Source: Brumimicrobium ulvae (GTDB lineage: Bacteria; Bacteroidota; Bacteroidia; Flavobacteriales_D; Crocinitomicaceae). Taken from it: a stretch of DNA of 64,000 nucleotides. The stretch covers positions 62,001 to 126,000 of the forward strand of contig NZ_CANNGT010000002.1 of NCBI RefSeq assembly GCF_947504225.1, read 5' to 3'. Shown here in pieces: positions 10,944 through 18,740 of the stretch. The notes below the pieces were generated by a model that was not told the DNA's origin, searched no databases, and worked only from the letters and a program-made list of their open reading frames with translations. Position numbers and translations under genes: made by a program. Each line of letters begins with the position of its first letter. Position 1 is the first letter of the stretch.

Positions 10944-11615
10944 CTATTTTAATCCTGTTACATAAAGTGCAATCGCAATTAGGATAAATCCTAAAGGAAC
11001 TACAATCGAATAAAACACTCCAAACTTCTTTAAGCCATCAATGTACTTGTTGTTTTGCCCCATTGACTGAAATGCAGATCCAAAACCATGGAGTAAATGC
11101 AATGCTAAAAGTCCAAAAGCAACGATATACGCTACTACTCTTGCAGGGTTAGAAAATTTATGCAATAGCTCTCCGTAATACCTTGTTGGGTCTTCTGGAG
11201 CCATAGCAATGTACTTGTGATTAATTTCTGGAACCCAGAAATCAATAAAGTGAAGTACCAAGAAAGCCAAGATTACTAATCCTGAAATTGCCATGTTTCT
11301 CGACATCCAAGTAGAGTTGGCTGCTCCATTCACTTTTTTGTAAGCGATTGGGCGAGCTGCTCTATTCTTCATTTCGAGATACATTCCCATCACGAAGTGA
11401 AAAACCACTGCGAAAATTAAGATTGGCTGAGCAACAAATTGTACCAATGGATTTGTGCCCATAAAATGAGATAACTCATTAAAAGCATCTTCGCTAAAAA
11501 CCGCTGTTAAGTTAATAAAGAGATGCTGTAAAAGGAAGATCATTAAAAACAAGGCCGATAAGGCCATTGCTAATTTTCTACCTATCGATGATTTAAATAA
11601 ACCAGATTTGCTCAT
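10944..11615 (-). CDS. sdhC: Succinate dehydrogenase cytochrome b subunit (B-type)
   Basis: A protein of 223 residues with five membrane helices, the single-subunit diheme anchor of B-type succinate:menaquinone oxidoreductases. Histidines that fit heme ligation lie in the helices (QHLFINL, FHFVMGM, LHFIDFW and HLLHGFGSAFQ). It anchors SdhA and SdhB and reduces menaquinone. It is the first gene of sdhCAB, with a TATTTTTG promoter element about 30 bp upstream. No separate sdhD is expected or seen. Confidence 0.94.
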   Translation of the reverse strand: MSKSGLFKSSIGRKLAMALSALFLMIFLLQHLFINLTAVFSEDAFNELSHFMGTNPLVQFVAQPILIFAVVFHFVMGMYLEMKNRAARPIAYKKVNGAANSTWMSRNMAISGLVILAFLVLHFIDFWVPEINHKYIAMAPEDPTRYYGELLHKFSNPARVVAYIVAFGLLALHLLHGFGSAFQSMGQNNKYIDGLKKFGVFYSIVVPLGFILIAIALYVTGLK

Positions 11616-11644
11616 AATTTTTTATAAATTTCAATTGTATTAAG

Positions 11645-11652
11645 CAAAAATA
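11645..11652 (-). promoter_or_regulatory. Probable -7 promoter element for sdhCAB
   Basis: The minus strand reads TATTTTTG, matching the Bacteroidota -7 consensus TAnnTTTG, 29 bp before the sdhC start codon. No clear -33 TTTG is visible. Confidence 0.5.
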
Positions 11653-11772
11653 AAGATTGGATTGACTTTAATTACATTTCAGCCCTATTTAGAATGGATT
11701 TAGATAAGAGAGGCCAGCATAGTCAATGTTATGCACCCACCAAAAAACCTCCCCTACTCTCTGACAAACAGC

Positions 11773-12699
11773 TTACTCGAAGAGTGGACAAGAAGTTTGA
11801 GAACGTGGTCCTCTTCGGCAACCGCTGAATTGCAAAGAAATTTCATGGGTATGAAAGTTTCCACCACGCAGGGCAGATGTTATATAATCAAAACTATACC
11901 CAATGGTGAACTGTTTTATGTTGACTTTAAAAAAACCGATAAATGCATCTACGTTTCGGTAACCAATTCCCAAAACAAACTTATTCTTAAAGTCGAACAT
12001 TGCATTTACATCAAAACTAATTGGTCCTGCTGGTGGTATTCTGAATAAAATTCCTGGCAAGATTGAATTATCATTATCAAAAGTAAATTTAGTCCCCGCT
12101 TGTATTTTGGTATGCAACCTAAATCGAGACGTAAACCCTACGTCCTCCCATTTGTTTTTCGCAATTTGATCAATGGCTGCTCCTACATAATAGTTCTTCG
12201 AATTATACCATGCACCCAATCCTAAAAGTGGAAAAAGCATTTGGTTGGTCGACTGAGCCACTGCTGGATCTGCTTCAATCGTTGTCGCCTTCGTATGGTC
12301 AAATCCAAACTGCTGAATTCCTGCAGAAGCTCCAAAACTTAATCGATTGTCCCTACCTATCGGAAAGTGAATGGCATAGGCCATACTCAAGGAAAAATTG
12401 CTGAATGAACCAAATACATCACGCTCGATTTTCCCTCCCAATCCATGGAACGAATCATTATACCTTTTTTTCTTTTTATTTAACGGTGCATTAATCGTAA
12501 ACAAACCACTTTGTGGAGCTCCTTCAAATCCTGCCCATTGAGCACGAACCGCTGTTCTAACGTCCAAGCATCTTTTCACTCCTGCCAATGCAGGATTGAT
12601 CGCAAATTGGTTGAATGACCATTGCGAATATTGAGCAATTTGTTGACTTAACCCTGAAAAGGATAAAAAGAGCAATATGACCGTTGTAATTTTTCTCAT
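11773..12699 (-). CDS. PorP/SprF family type IX secretion membrane protein
   Basis: A protein of 308 residues with signal peptide MRKITTVILLFLSFSGLSQ, then the family signature QYSQWSFNQFAINPALAG and an RAQWAGFEGAPQS segment close to the start. The rest is alternating beta strands of an outer-membrane barrel. PorP/SprF proteins work with T9SS cargos that carry type B sorting domains. Its start overlaps the stop of the upstream gene by 4 bp (ATGA), so the two are translationally coupled, and that upstream gene is such a cargo. Family assignment is firm. That the two products interact is an inference from the coupling. Confidence 0.92.
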   Translation of the reverse strand: MRKITTVILLFLSFSGLSQQIAQYSQWSFNQFAINPALAGVKRCLDVRTAVRAQWAGFEGAPQSGLFTINAPLNKKKKRYNDSFHGLGGKIERDVFGSFSNFSLSMAYAIHFPIGRDNRLSFGASAGIQQFGFDHTKATTIEADPAVAQSTNQMLFPLLGLGAWYNSKNYYVGAAIDQIAKNKWEDVGFTSRFRLHTKIQAGTKFTFDNDNSILPGILFRIPPAGPISFDVNAMFDFKNKFVLGIGYRNVDAFIGFFKVNIKQFTIGYSFDYITSALRGGNFHTHEISLQFSGCRRGPRSQTSCPLFE

Positions 12700-13982
12700 C
12701 TGATTAATGACACTGTCCCTTTTATCGGTTGTTCATAAGCATCATCACGTAAGTTAATGACATAATAATAGGCGCCTGAAGCCAATTCCTTCCCCGACTT
12801 TGATCGACCATCCCAACGTTTTTCCTTGGAATAACCTGTGGCCTGATAAACAATCTGTCCCCATCGTGTAAAGATTTGAATACTACAATCAGGAAAGTTC
12901 TCAATCCCCAAAATATCCCAAGTATCATTGATTCCATCTCCATTGGGAGAAAAAGTATTGGGAATCTCTAAGCCCTCTTCTACAAACACAGTCACTTCAT
13001 CCGAAATAGAACAAGTGCCGTTGTCTACAGTTAAAAAATAAGTGGTTGTTTCGTTTGGATTAACCACAGGACTAATCGCATTTGGATCACTCATATTATA
13101 GGAAGGCGTCCAAGTAATGTCTGTTTCGGTTGTTTGCCCTTGTAGTTGAACACTCTGACCGTTTTGAATAGTGAAATCTGGTCCAGCATCAACTAAAAAA
13201 TCCATCACTGTAAAAGTCACGCTATTGCTTTGCAAGGTGTCTCTACACTGCGTAAAGCACGACACCTCGGCAGTTACCACGTCATTGTTTGAAAGCCCAG
13301 AATAAACAAAAGAGGAGTCTAAAGTTTGTCCTACTAAAACACCATTCACAAACCAACTGAACACAGATTGATCATCACAAAACTGTGTGTAGGCGTTAAA
13401 CACCACTGTGTTTCCTGTACATATTGTAGTTGAATTTGTTCCAATCGAAAAATTGGGGTTACGATCTACACCTGGCCCATTTAAAAACACATCAAAGCTT
13501 GCTTCTGCAGGATCAGTAGCCCCCATCGCTCCATTAACCACCACATAATATGTAGTATTTGGTGCAAGTCCATTGGCGTTTAAAGTAAAGTTTCCCGTAC
13601 CATTCGCTACGCAATTAGAAATTAAACTATAAGATGAAGACACGCATGGAACTGTAGCTTCTATTATCGCAGCTTGCAACGCATTTCCTTGACCCGCCAA
13701 GTTTTCAAAAACCAAATTACTAAAGTCAAAGGCAACATTTCCTCCTAAATCATTAGTAGTAAACTCCATCCAAATAGAATTCACTCCAGAAAAACAAAAA
13801 GTAAAATCATCTTCACAATTAGCACAAACCGTTGCGTTTGCATTAATATTATTCAGACTAAACGTTGTATTAGGACAGATCTCAATCGCATTTGAGCAAT
13901 TGTTATACGGCTCTTGTCCTCGAACCAACATAGCATTAGTAAGGATCAGAAAAAAGAAAATCTGTTTTAATTTTTGCATCAA
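12696..13982 (-). CDS. Secreted protein with gliding-motility-associated (T9SS type B) C-terminal domain
   Basis: A protein of 428 residues with a signal peptide ending near VRGQ. A Cys-rich N-terminal region (NNCSNAIEICPN, CANCEDDFTFC) resembles the opening domain of many T9SS cargos. Two Ig/PKD-like modules follow (one containing CTQ-CRDTLQSNSVTF-like strands, the other DAGPDFTIQNGQSVQLQG). The last ~85 residues are the type B sorting domain: IPNTFSPNGDGINDTW, IFTRWGQIVYQ, WDGRSKSGKELASG and YYYVINL. It should be exported and anchored at the cell surface. No enzymatic domain is visible, so adhesion or a structural role is the plain guess. It is translationally coupled to the PorP/SprF gene. 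Confidence 0.9.
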   Translation of the reverse strand: MMQKLKQIFFFLILTNAMLVRGQEPYNNCSNAIEICPNTTFSLNNINANATVCANCEDDFTFCFSGVNSIWMEFTTNDLGGNVAFDFSNLVFENLAGQGNALQAAIIEATVPCVSSSYSLISNCVANGTGNFTLNANGLAPNTTYYVVVNGAMGATDPAEASFDVFLNGPGVDRNPNFSIGTNSTTICTGNTVVFNAYTQFCDDQSVFSWFVNGVLVGQTLDSSFVYSGLSNNDVVTAEVSCFTQCRDTLQSNSVTFTVMDFLVDAGPDFTIQNGQSVQLQGQTTETDITWTPSYNMSDPNAISPVVNPNETTTYFLTVDNGTCSISDEVTVFVEEGLEIPNTFSPNGDGINDTWDILGIENFPDCSIQIFTRWGQIVYQATGYSKEKRWDGRSKSGKELASGAYYYVINLRDDAYEQPIKGTVSLIR

Positions 13983-14066
13983 GGCAGTCTATTGCATTTA
14001 CATATTAACAACGAAGATAAAATTAATTTATGTTATAATTCTACAGTATTTAAGTAAATAAAATTT

Positions 14067-14175
14067 GGGGGTGTCCCTGAAGACGCTTTTAAACAAATTT
14101 TTAATGGTGTCTCAGGGTCGGGTTTTACGCTATATCTTTTTTTACAAAAAAGGATGCCGCTGCTACCCCTCACCC
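14067..14175. repeat. Structured intergenic repeat element of Bacteroidota type
   Basis: Nested complementary segments are visible. CCCTGA (14075-14080) pairs with TCAGGG (14112-14117). GGGTCGGGT (14115-14123) can pair with ACCCCTCACCC (14165-14175) with a small bulge. Between them ATC-T7 can pair with A6-GGAT around 14134-14155. I recall similar GGGTCGGG...CCGCT...CCCTCACCC elements from intergenic spaces of many Flavobacteriales genomes. Their function is not known to me. Confidence 0.6.
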
Positions 14176-14276
14176 AAAACGACAAGAACAAAGCCCCATC
14201 AAGCTACTCAGGGAGAAACAAATAACATAAAAAAGTCTTTTTTGTCTTAAACAAATCGTCATTATCTACTAAAAAG

Positions 14277-14306
14277 TTGAATGACTGTAATATTGAGTTA
14301 TTTTTG
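14277..14306 (+). promoter_or_regulatory. Bacteroidota-type promoter for the Ig-repeat barrel protein
   Basis: TTG at 14277-14279, a 19-bp spacer, then TATTTTTG at 14299-14306, matching the TTG-N19-TAnnTTTG layout. It lies 61 bp before the start codon at 14368. Confidence 0.6.
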
Positions 14307-14367
14307 TGAAAAATTATGAAGAATTAAGTTTGGCACAAATTCTGTCTTAGAGTATAAAATTACAGCT

Positions 14368-17300
14368 ATGAAAAGATTAATACTAACACTCGTTTTATTG
14401 AGTTTCTTTTTCACAGGAAACACACAAAGGTTTGATTACGAAAACACTTCAAAATTATTTTTTGGGGTAAATGTCGGAAGAACATGGCACACTTCAGATG
14501 TTCAAAATGTTAAAAAGCGTTTTCCATTAGGAGCCGGTTTCATAATTGGGGGCTCTATCAACCAAGACTATGGTAATGCAGTTTCTTTTGATCTTCGTTT
14601 AAGGTACTTAGGTGGAAATTGGTACGGTCAAGATACTGACACTACACATGCCATTCAAAACAACCACGCTGTAAATGCACATTATGACTCTTTAGGTTAT
14701 ACGGTTCAAAACTTTAAAGCCTCTCAACACCGTTTGGCTTTAGAATTGGCTATTCATGCCAATAGGTTTAAAGAAAGAACAGGATTTGATCCTTATATAT
14801 TTGCTGGAATTGGTGTGACAGGAACTAGAACTAAAGGAGACCTTTTAAAAAACACTGGTATTTCTTCAACCGGTACCATCTATCCTTACGACCAAAGTCC
14901 AAATGGTAACATTATAAACCAAGAATATAACGAAGTTCTTGATAAGAATGGCGATGGTGATGACTATGACAAGACAAGATTCGAAGCCAATATTATGCCG
15001 AGTCTTGGGGTTGGGATTGGTTACTACTTTAATAGCCGAATTTCTTTAGGAATTGAACATAAATCTACATTCTTTCTAAGTGATTACTTTGATGGTACAA
15101 CAACCAACCAAGATGGAGCACCAAGTAATTTATTTAAAAATGATATTTACCACTATTCTGGTATTTACCTTAAATGGTATTTCAAATCTCATAAAAGCGA
15201 TAATCATCGCCCAAGAAAAGAGACGTATATTCCTCCAACCCCTCCTACAGATCAAATTATTGAAAACACGCCAGAAGAGCCTACGCGTAAACGTCCACCG
15301 ATTGTAACTTTCAACAATCCGGGCAGCTCTCCTTTCAGAACAAATAGCCCTGACTTTATCATTAGAGCAAACGTTCAGTATGTAAATAGCGCCAATAATT
15401 TAAGCTTTACACGTAACGGTGCAGTACACAGTTCGTTTATCTTCAATCCTATGACACGTGTGTTTGAAAGTAGAGTTAACCTTGATCCTGGAGAAAACAC
15501 TTTCTACTTAAGAGGTGTTAACCCTGATGGAAGCGACGATGACAAGGTAGTTATTATTTACGAAAGAAAAGCAGAAGGTGAAGTTTTACCTCCGGTTGTA
15601 AACATTGTTGACCCTGCAGTTAGACCACATACTGTAAATCAATTGAACTACATTGTAAAAGCTGATATTGAAAACGTTGTTGCTAGAAACCATTTGACGG
15701 TAACTTTCAACGAGGCACCTTTTACAAACTTCAGTTTTACACCAAATGGTAACATTAACTTTAATGCCAACTTAACTTTAAAAGCAGGTGTTAACACCTT
15801 AAAAATTGTGGGTACAAACAATGCTGGAATGGACGTTGATGAAACGGTAATTATTTATACTCGAGAAGCAACAGACAACACTGGATATCCACCAGTAGTT
15901 GAGATCGTTACTCCAAGTCAAACTCCATATACAACAACATTGGCTACAGAATTTGTTGAGGCTAAAATTCAACACATAACAACGAAATCACAAGTTGATG
16001 TAAAAATCAATGGGGTAAGTACTTCAAACTTCTCTTACAACACTGCGACAAAGCGTGTACAGTTAAATGCAGCCTTGTTATCAGGAACAAACACCATAGC
16101 AATAAGTGCAAGAAACCCATATGGTAATGATATGGACCAAACACAAATAATTTATCGCCGAGGTAACAACGATGTAGGTACACCTCCACAAGTGATGATT
16201 TTATCTCCGAATACAAATCCATTTGAAACGGAGTCTGCTTCTACTTATGTTATTGCACAAGTGGAAAACATTGAAACTAAAAATCAAGTTGAAGTATGGG
16301 TGAATGGTGTAACCACAAATAACTTCACCTATAATAATGCAACAAAAGTTGTTCAGCTAGACCTGAACTTAAATGTTGGCAGCAACAATGTGAGTATCAA
16401 GGCTACGAATGCCTATGGAAATGATATGGACAATATTCAAATCAATTACAACAGAAGAGGAAACCCTCCAACTGTTAATATTTTAAACCCAGCCATCAAT
16501 CCATTTACGAGCTCGGAATCAACCGCAAATATCACTGCAAGTGTAAATAATGTTGACCACAAGTCTCAAATTATTGTTAAAGTAAATGGTGTTGCAACCT
16601 CTAACTTTAATTTCAACCCTACAACAAAACGTGTGGAATTGACAACTGGATTAATTTCAGGAAACAACAGTGTGAGCATAAAAGCAACCAATCAATACGG
16701 AAGTGATGAAGATCATGTTCAGATCATTTACAGAAGAGTTGCTTCAGACTCAGGAAGTGTTGGAACTCCACCAAAAGTAAATATTACGAGTCCGAGCGTA
16801 AATCCGTACACAACAACTGAGTCGACCATTAGCGTAATGGCAAAAGTTGAAAACGTGAACAGTAAGTCACAAATAGAAGTGAAAGTAAATGGTAGCAACA
16901 CCAATGATTTCACCTACAACAATGTTACAAAGACGGTACAGTTTACTGCAAGCTTGACTTCTTTAAGCAACATTGTATATGTGAAGGCATCAAACACGTA
17001 TGGTAGTGATACTGATGAGACTCAAATCATTTTCAGAAAAATCATTGAGCCTTCAGGAAACCCACCGGTAGTTTCATTTATCACTCCTTCTGCAGGGCAA
17101 AATACAGTGAATACGTCAACCTTTAAAATGATTGCAAAAGTTGAGAATGTGAGAAGGAAAAGTGATATCCAATTGTTTTTCAACGGAAGCACTGTTGACC
17201 CAATGAATTATACTTTTAATTCAACTTCAAAAAATGTTGAATATTACAGTAAACTACGTTCAGGAGAAAATACTTTTAAAGTTATCGGTGAAAACCTATA

Positions 17301-18159
17301 CGGTACAGATCAAGCAACTGCTAAAGTGCAAATGAAAAGACCGGTAATTGAAGAAAGTCCTAACCTTGAAGAAACAGTAAAACCTAGGCCATGTGACCTT
17401 CCAACATTTACTTTTACGTCTCCTGCTATTGATGTAATTACAGTAACTGAGGGGAGTTTTACAGCGCTTGGATTGCTTCAAAACATTAGTTCAGCGAAAG
17501 AAATTAAAGCTTACGTAAATGGACAGAGAAACGACCGCTTCGTGTTCAACAGCACCACAAAGTCTTTCTCTCAAAAATTTGACTTAACGGAAGGGAGCAA
17601 CACTTATATAATAGAGTTGACTAATAATTGTGGAAGTGTACAAAAAGAGTTCACCATTCACTTTCAAGCTCCAGAAACTTGTGGCGCTAAGGTCGACCTA
17701 GGAACCATAGATTCGGATTTCTGTTTAAACACTTCTTCTGCAAGTTATACCAGAGCGAATTTAATTGCTAACCCTAACTTTGTTTACAAGGGAACAGCAA
17801 AAGAACTATACTTCAAAGCAAAAGAAAATGGTTTAGCAACAGTAAATGGAACTGAGTTCCCAATCGTTAAAGACAACTATTATTATTTTGGTGGTAATCT
17901 TACTGTAGACATTAGCCGCAATAAACCAGGCAGTGTTGGTCAATGGGTAATCTGTGTTGAGTCTCCAAGACCTCCAAAGTTTGGAAAAGGAAGAGCAAGA
18001 CCACTTAGTCCTTGCTTAGTACAAACAAAACCTGCACAAGAAAAACCTAGAGTGCCAATAATAAAAGACCAGCCAGACACACAAGAAGTGCCAACAAGAA
18101 GGGAAAAACCTGCTAGGAACAGTGGTGGCGATATCAGAAACCCAAGTGGCGGAAGATAA
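14368..18159 (+). CDS. Outer-membrane-barrel-like protein with eight Ig-like repeats
   Basis: A protein of 1263 residues. The signal peptide (ends FFFTGNTQR) is followed by an outer-membrane barrel-like domain, residues ~20-275 (alternating strands, GIGYYFNSRISLGIEHKS). A proline-rich linker at ~280-310 leads to eight modules of about 90 residues, each opening with PP-V-I--P and closing with YG-D-D--QIIY. Modules 3-6 are the most alike (for example KSQ--VKVNG and TNNFTYNNATK). After residue ~1100 comes a Cys-containing domain and a basic, proline-rich tail with many Lys/Arg. No T9SS tail is visible. It may be an anchored outer-membrane adhesin or a peptidoglycan-linking protein. This is inference, as I do not recognise the family. 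Confidence 0.8.
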   Translation: MKRLILTLVLLSFFFTGNTQRFDYENTSKLFFGVNVGRTWHTSDVQNVKKRFPLGAGFIIGGSINQDYGNAVSFDLRLRYLGGNWYGQDTDTTHAIQNNHAVNAHYDSLGYTVQNFKASQHRLALELAIHANRFKERTGFDPYIFAGIGVTGTRTKGDLLKNTGISSTGTIYPYDQSPNGNIINQEYNEVLDKNGDGDDYDKTRFEANIMPSLGVGIGYYFNSRISLGIEHKSTFFLSDYFDGTTTNQDGAPSNLFKNDIYHYSGIYLKWYFKSHKSDNHRPRKETYIPPTPPTDQIIENTPEEPTRKRPPIVTFNNPGSSPFRTNSPDFIIRANVQYVNSANNLSFTRNGAVHSSFIFNPMTRVFESRVNLDPGENTFYLRGVNPDGSDDDKVVIIYERKAEGEVLPPVVNIVDPAVRPHTVNQLNYIVKADIENVVARNHLTVTFNEAPFTNFSFTPNGNINFNANLTLKAGVNTLKIVGTNNAGMDVDETVIIYTREATDNTGYPPVVEIVTPSQTPYTTTLATEFVEAKIQHITTKSQVDVKINGVSTSNFSYNTATKRVQLNAALLSGTNTIAISARNPYGNDMDQTQIIYRRGNNDVGTPPQVMILSPNTNPFETESASTYVIAQVENIETKNQVEVWVNGVTTNNFTYNNATKVVQLDLNLNVGSNNVSIKATNAYGNDMDNIQINYNRRGNPPTVNILNPAINPFTSSESTANITASVNNVDHKSQIIVKVNGVATSNFNFNPTTKRVELTTGLISGNNSVSIKATNQYGSDEDHVQIIYRRVASDSGSVGTPPKVNITSPSVNPYTTTESTISVMAKVENVNSKSQIEVKVNGSNTNDFTYNNVTKTVQFTASLTSLSNIVYVKASNTYGSDTDETQIIFRKIIEPSGNPPVVSFITPSAGQNTVNTSTFKMIAKVENVRRKSDIQLFFNGSTVDPMNYTFNSTSKNVEYYSKLRSGENTFKVIGENLYGTDQATAKVQMKRPVIEESPNLEETVKPRPCDLPTFTFTSPAIDVITVTEGSFTALGLLQNISSAKEIKAYVNGQRNDRFVFNSTTKSFSQKFDLTEGSNTYIIELTNNCGSVQKEFTIHFQAPETCGAKVDLGTIDSDFCLNTSSASYTRANLIANPNFVYKGTAKELYFKAKENGLATVNGTEFPIVKDNYYYFGGNLTVDISRNKPGSVGQWVICVESPRPPKFGKGRARPLSPCLVQTKPAQEKPRVPIIKDQPDTQEVPTRREKPARNSGGDIRNPSGGR

Positions 18160-18244
18160 GTATTTGAAAGTACATAAACACATATGAATAGGAACAGAAG
18201 ATGATTTAACACTGGTCCAATTCGTAAGAAAAAATAACAAAATG

Positions 18245-18270
18245 AAAGGAGGTCAATGACCTCCTTTTTT
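18245..18270 (+). terminator. Intrinsic terminator after the Ig-repeat protein
   Basis: A perfect 10-bp stem AAAGGAGGTC/GACCTCCTTT with an AAT loop at 18245-18267, then more T residues to 18270. It lies 86 bp after the stop codon. Confidence 0.85.
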
Positions 18271-18370
18271 ATTCAATCACCTACTGTATTTCATCAAATA
18301 ATCAATGATAGTCCAAATTAAATGCAACTATTTTCTTATACTTAGCGTCTTTTAAAAAAAATAAGTCATT

Positions 18371-18739
18371 ATGATAAAGAAAATAATTACAATATGTTTC
18401 CTCTCTTTAGCTGCAATAACCTATTCGCAGGAGAAACACGATGCACGATTACTTGAAAGGTATACATCGGAGGAACTCACTACAATTCAAATGGAAAACC
18501 CTGAGGAATATGAAATCCTTGTTCATGCATTAGAAGTTGGAATTAGTATCGGTGATATTCAAGAGGGAAAAGGAAAAGACCTTGTTTTTGATGGAGAACT
18601 GGATGCAGATCCAAGTTTAGACCATACATATATAAGCTTAGGAGTTGAATTAATCAATAGATACCAATATTATAAATTCAAAGGAACCAATAAAATGGTT
18701 ATCATTCGTCCTAAAAATTTAATTACACAAATTCGATAA
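18371..18739 (+). CDS. Small secreted protein of unknown function
   Basis: A protein of 122 residues with signal peptide MIKKIITICFLSLAAITYSQ and an acidic mature part. No family is recognised. The next gene, a large T9SS cargo, starts 1 bp after the stop codon, so the two are very probably co-transcribed and may act together, for example as a periplasmic partner of the cargo. That role is inference only. Confidence 0.75.
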   Translation: MIKKIITICFLSLAAITYSQEKHDARLLERYTSEELTTIQMENPEEYEILVHALEVGISIGDIQEGKGKDLVFDGELDADPSLDHTYISLGVELINRYQYYKFKGTNKMVIIRPKNLITQIR

Positions 18740-18740
18740 T

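Larger units (their letters stand above)
13983..14367. other. Intergenic region (385 bp) with a structured repeat and a promoter
   Basis: This region separates two divergent surface-protein genes. It holds the structured repeat at about 14067-14175 and the promoter at 14277-14306, listed separately. I see no convincing gene: a 61-codon frame over the repeat has an unlikely composition. Confidence 0.7.

Noticed and set aside
11731-12048. A 105-codon plus-strand frame opposite the PorP/SprF gene
   Set aside because: It is antisense to a well-supported gene and has no independent evidence.
14065-14250. A 61-codon plus-strand frame beginning MGVSLKTLL
   Set aside because: It lies over the structured repeat; the composition is unlike a protein and no promoter or spacing supports it.
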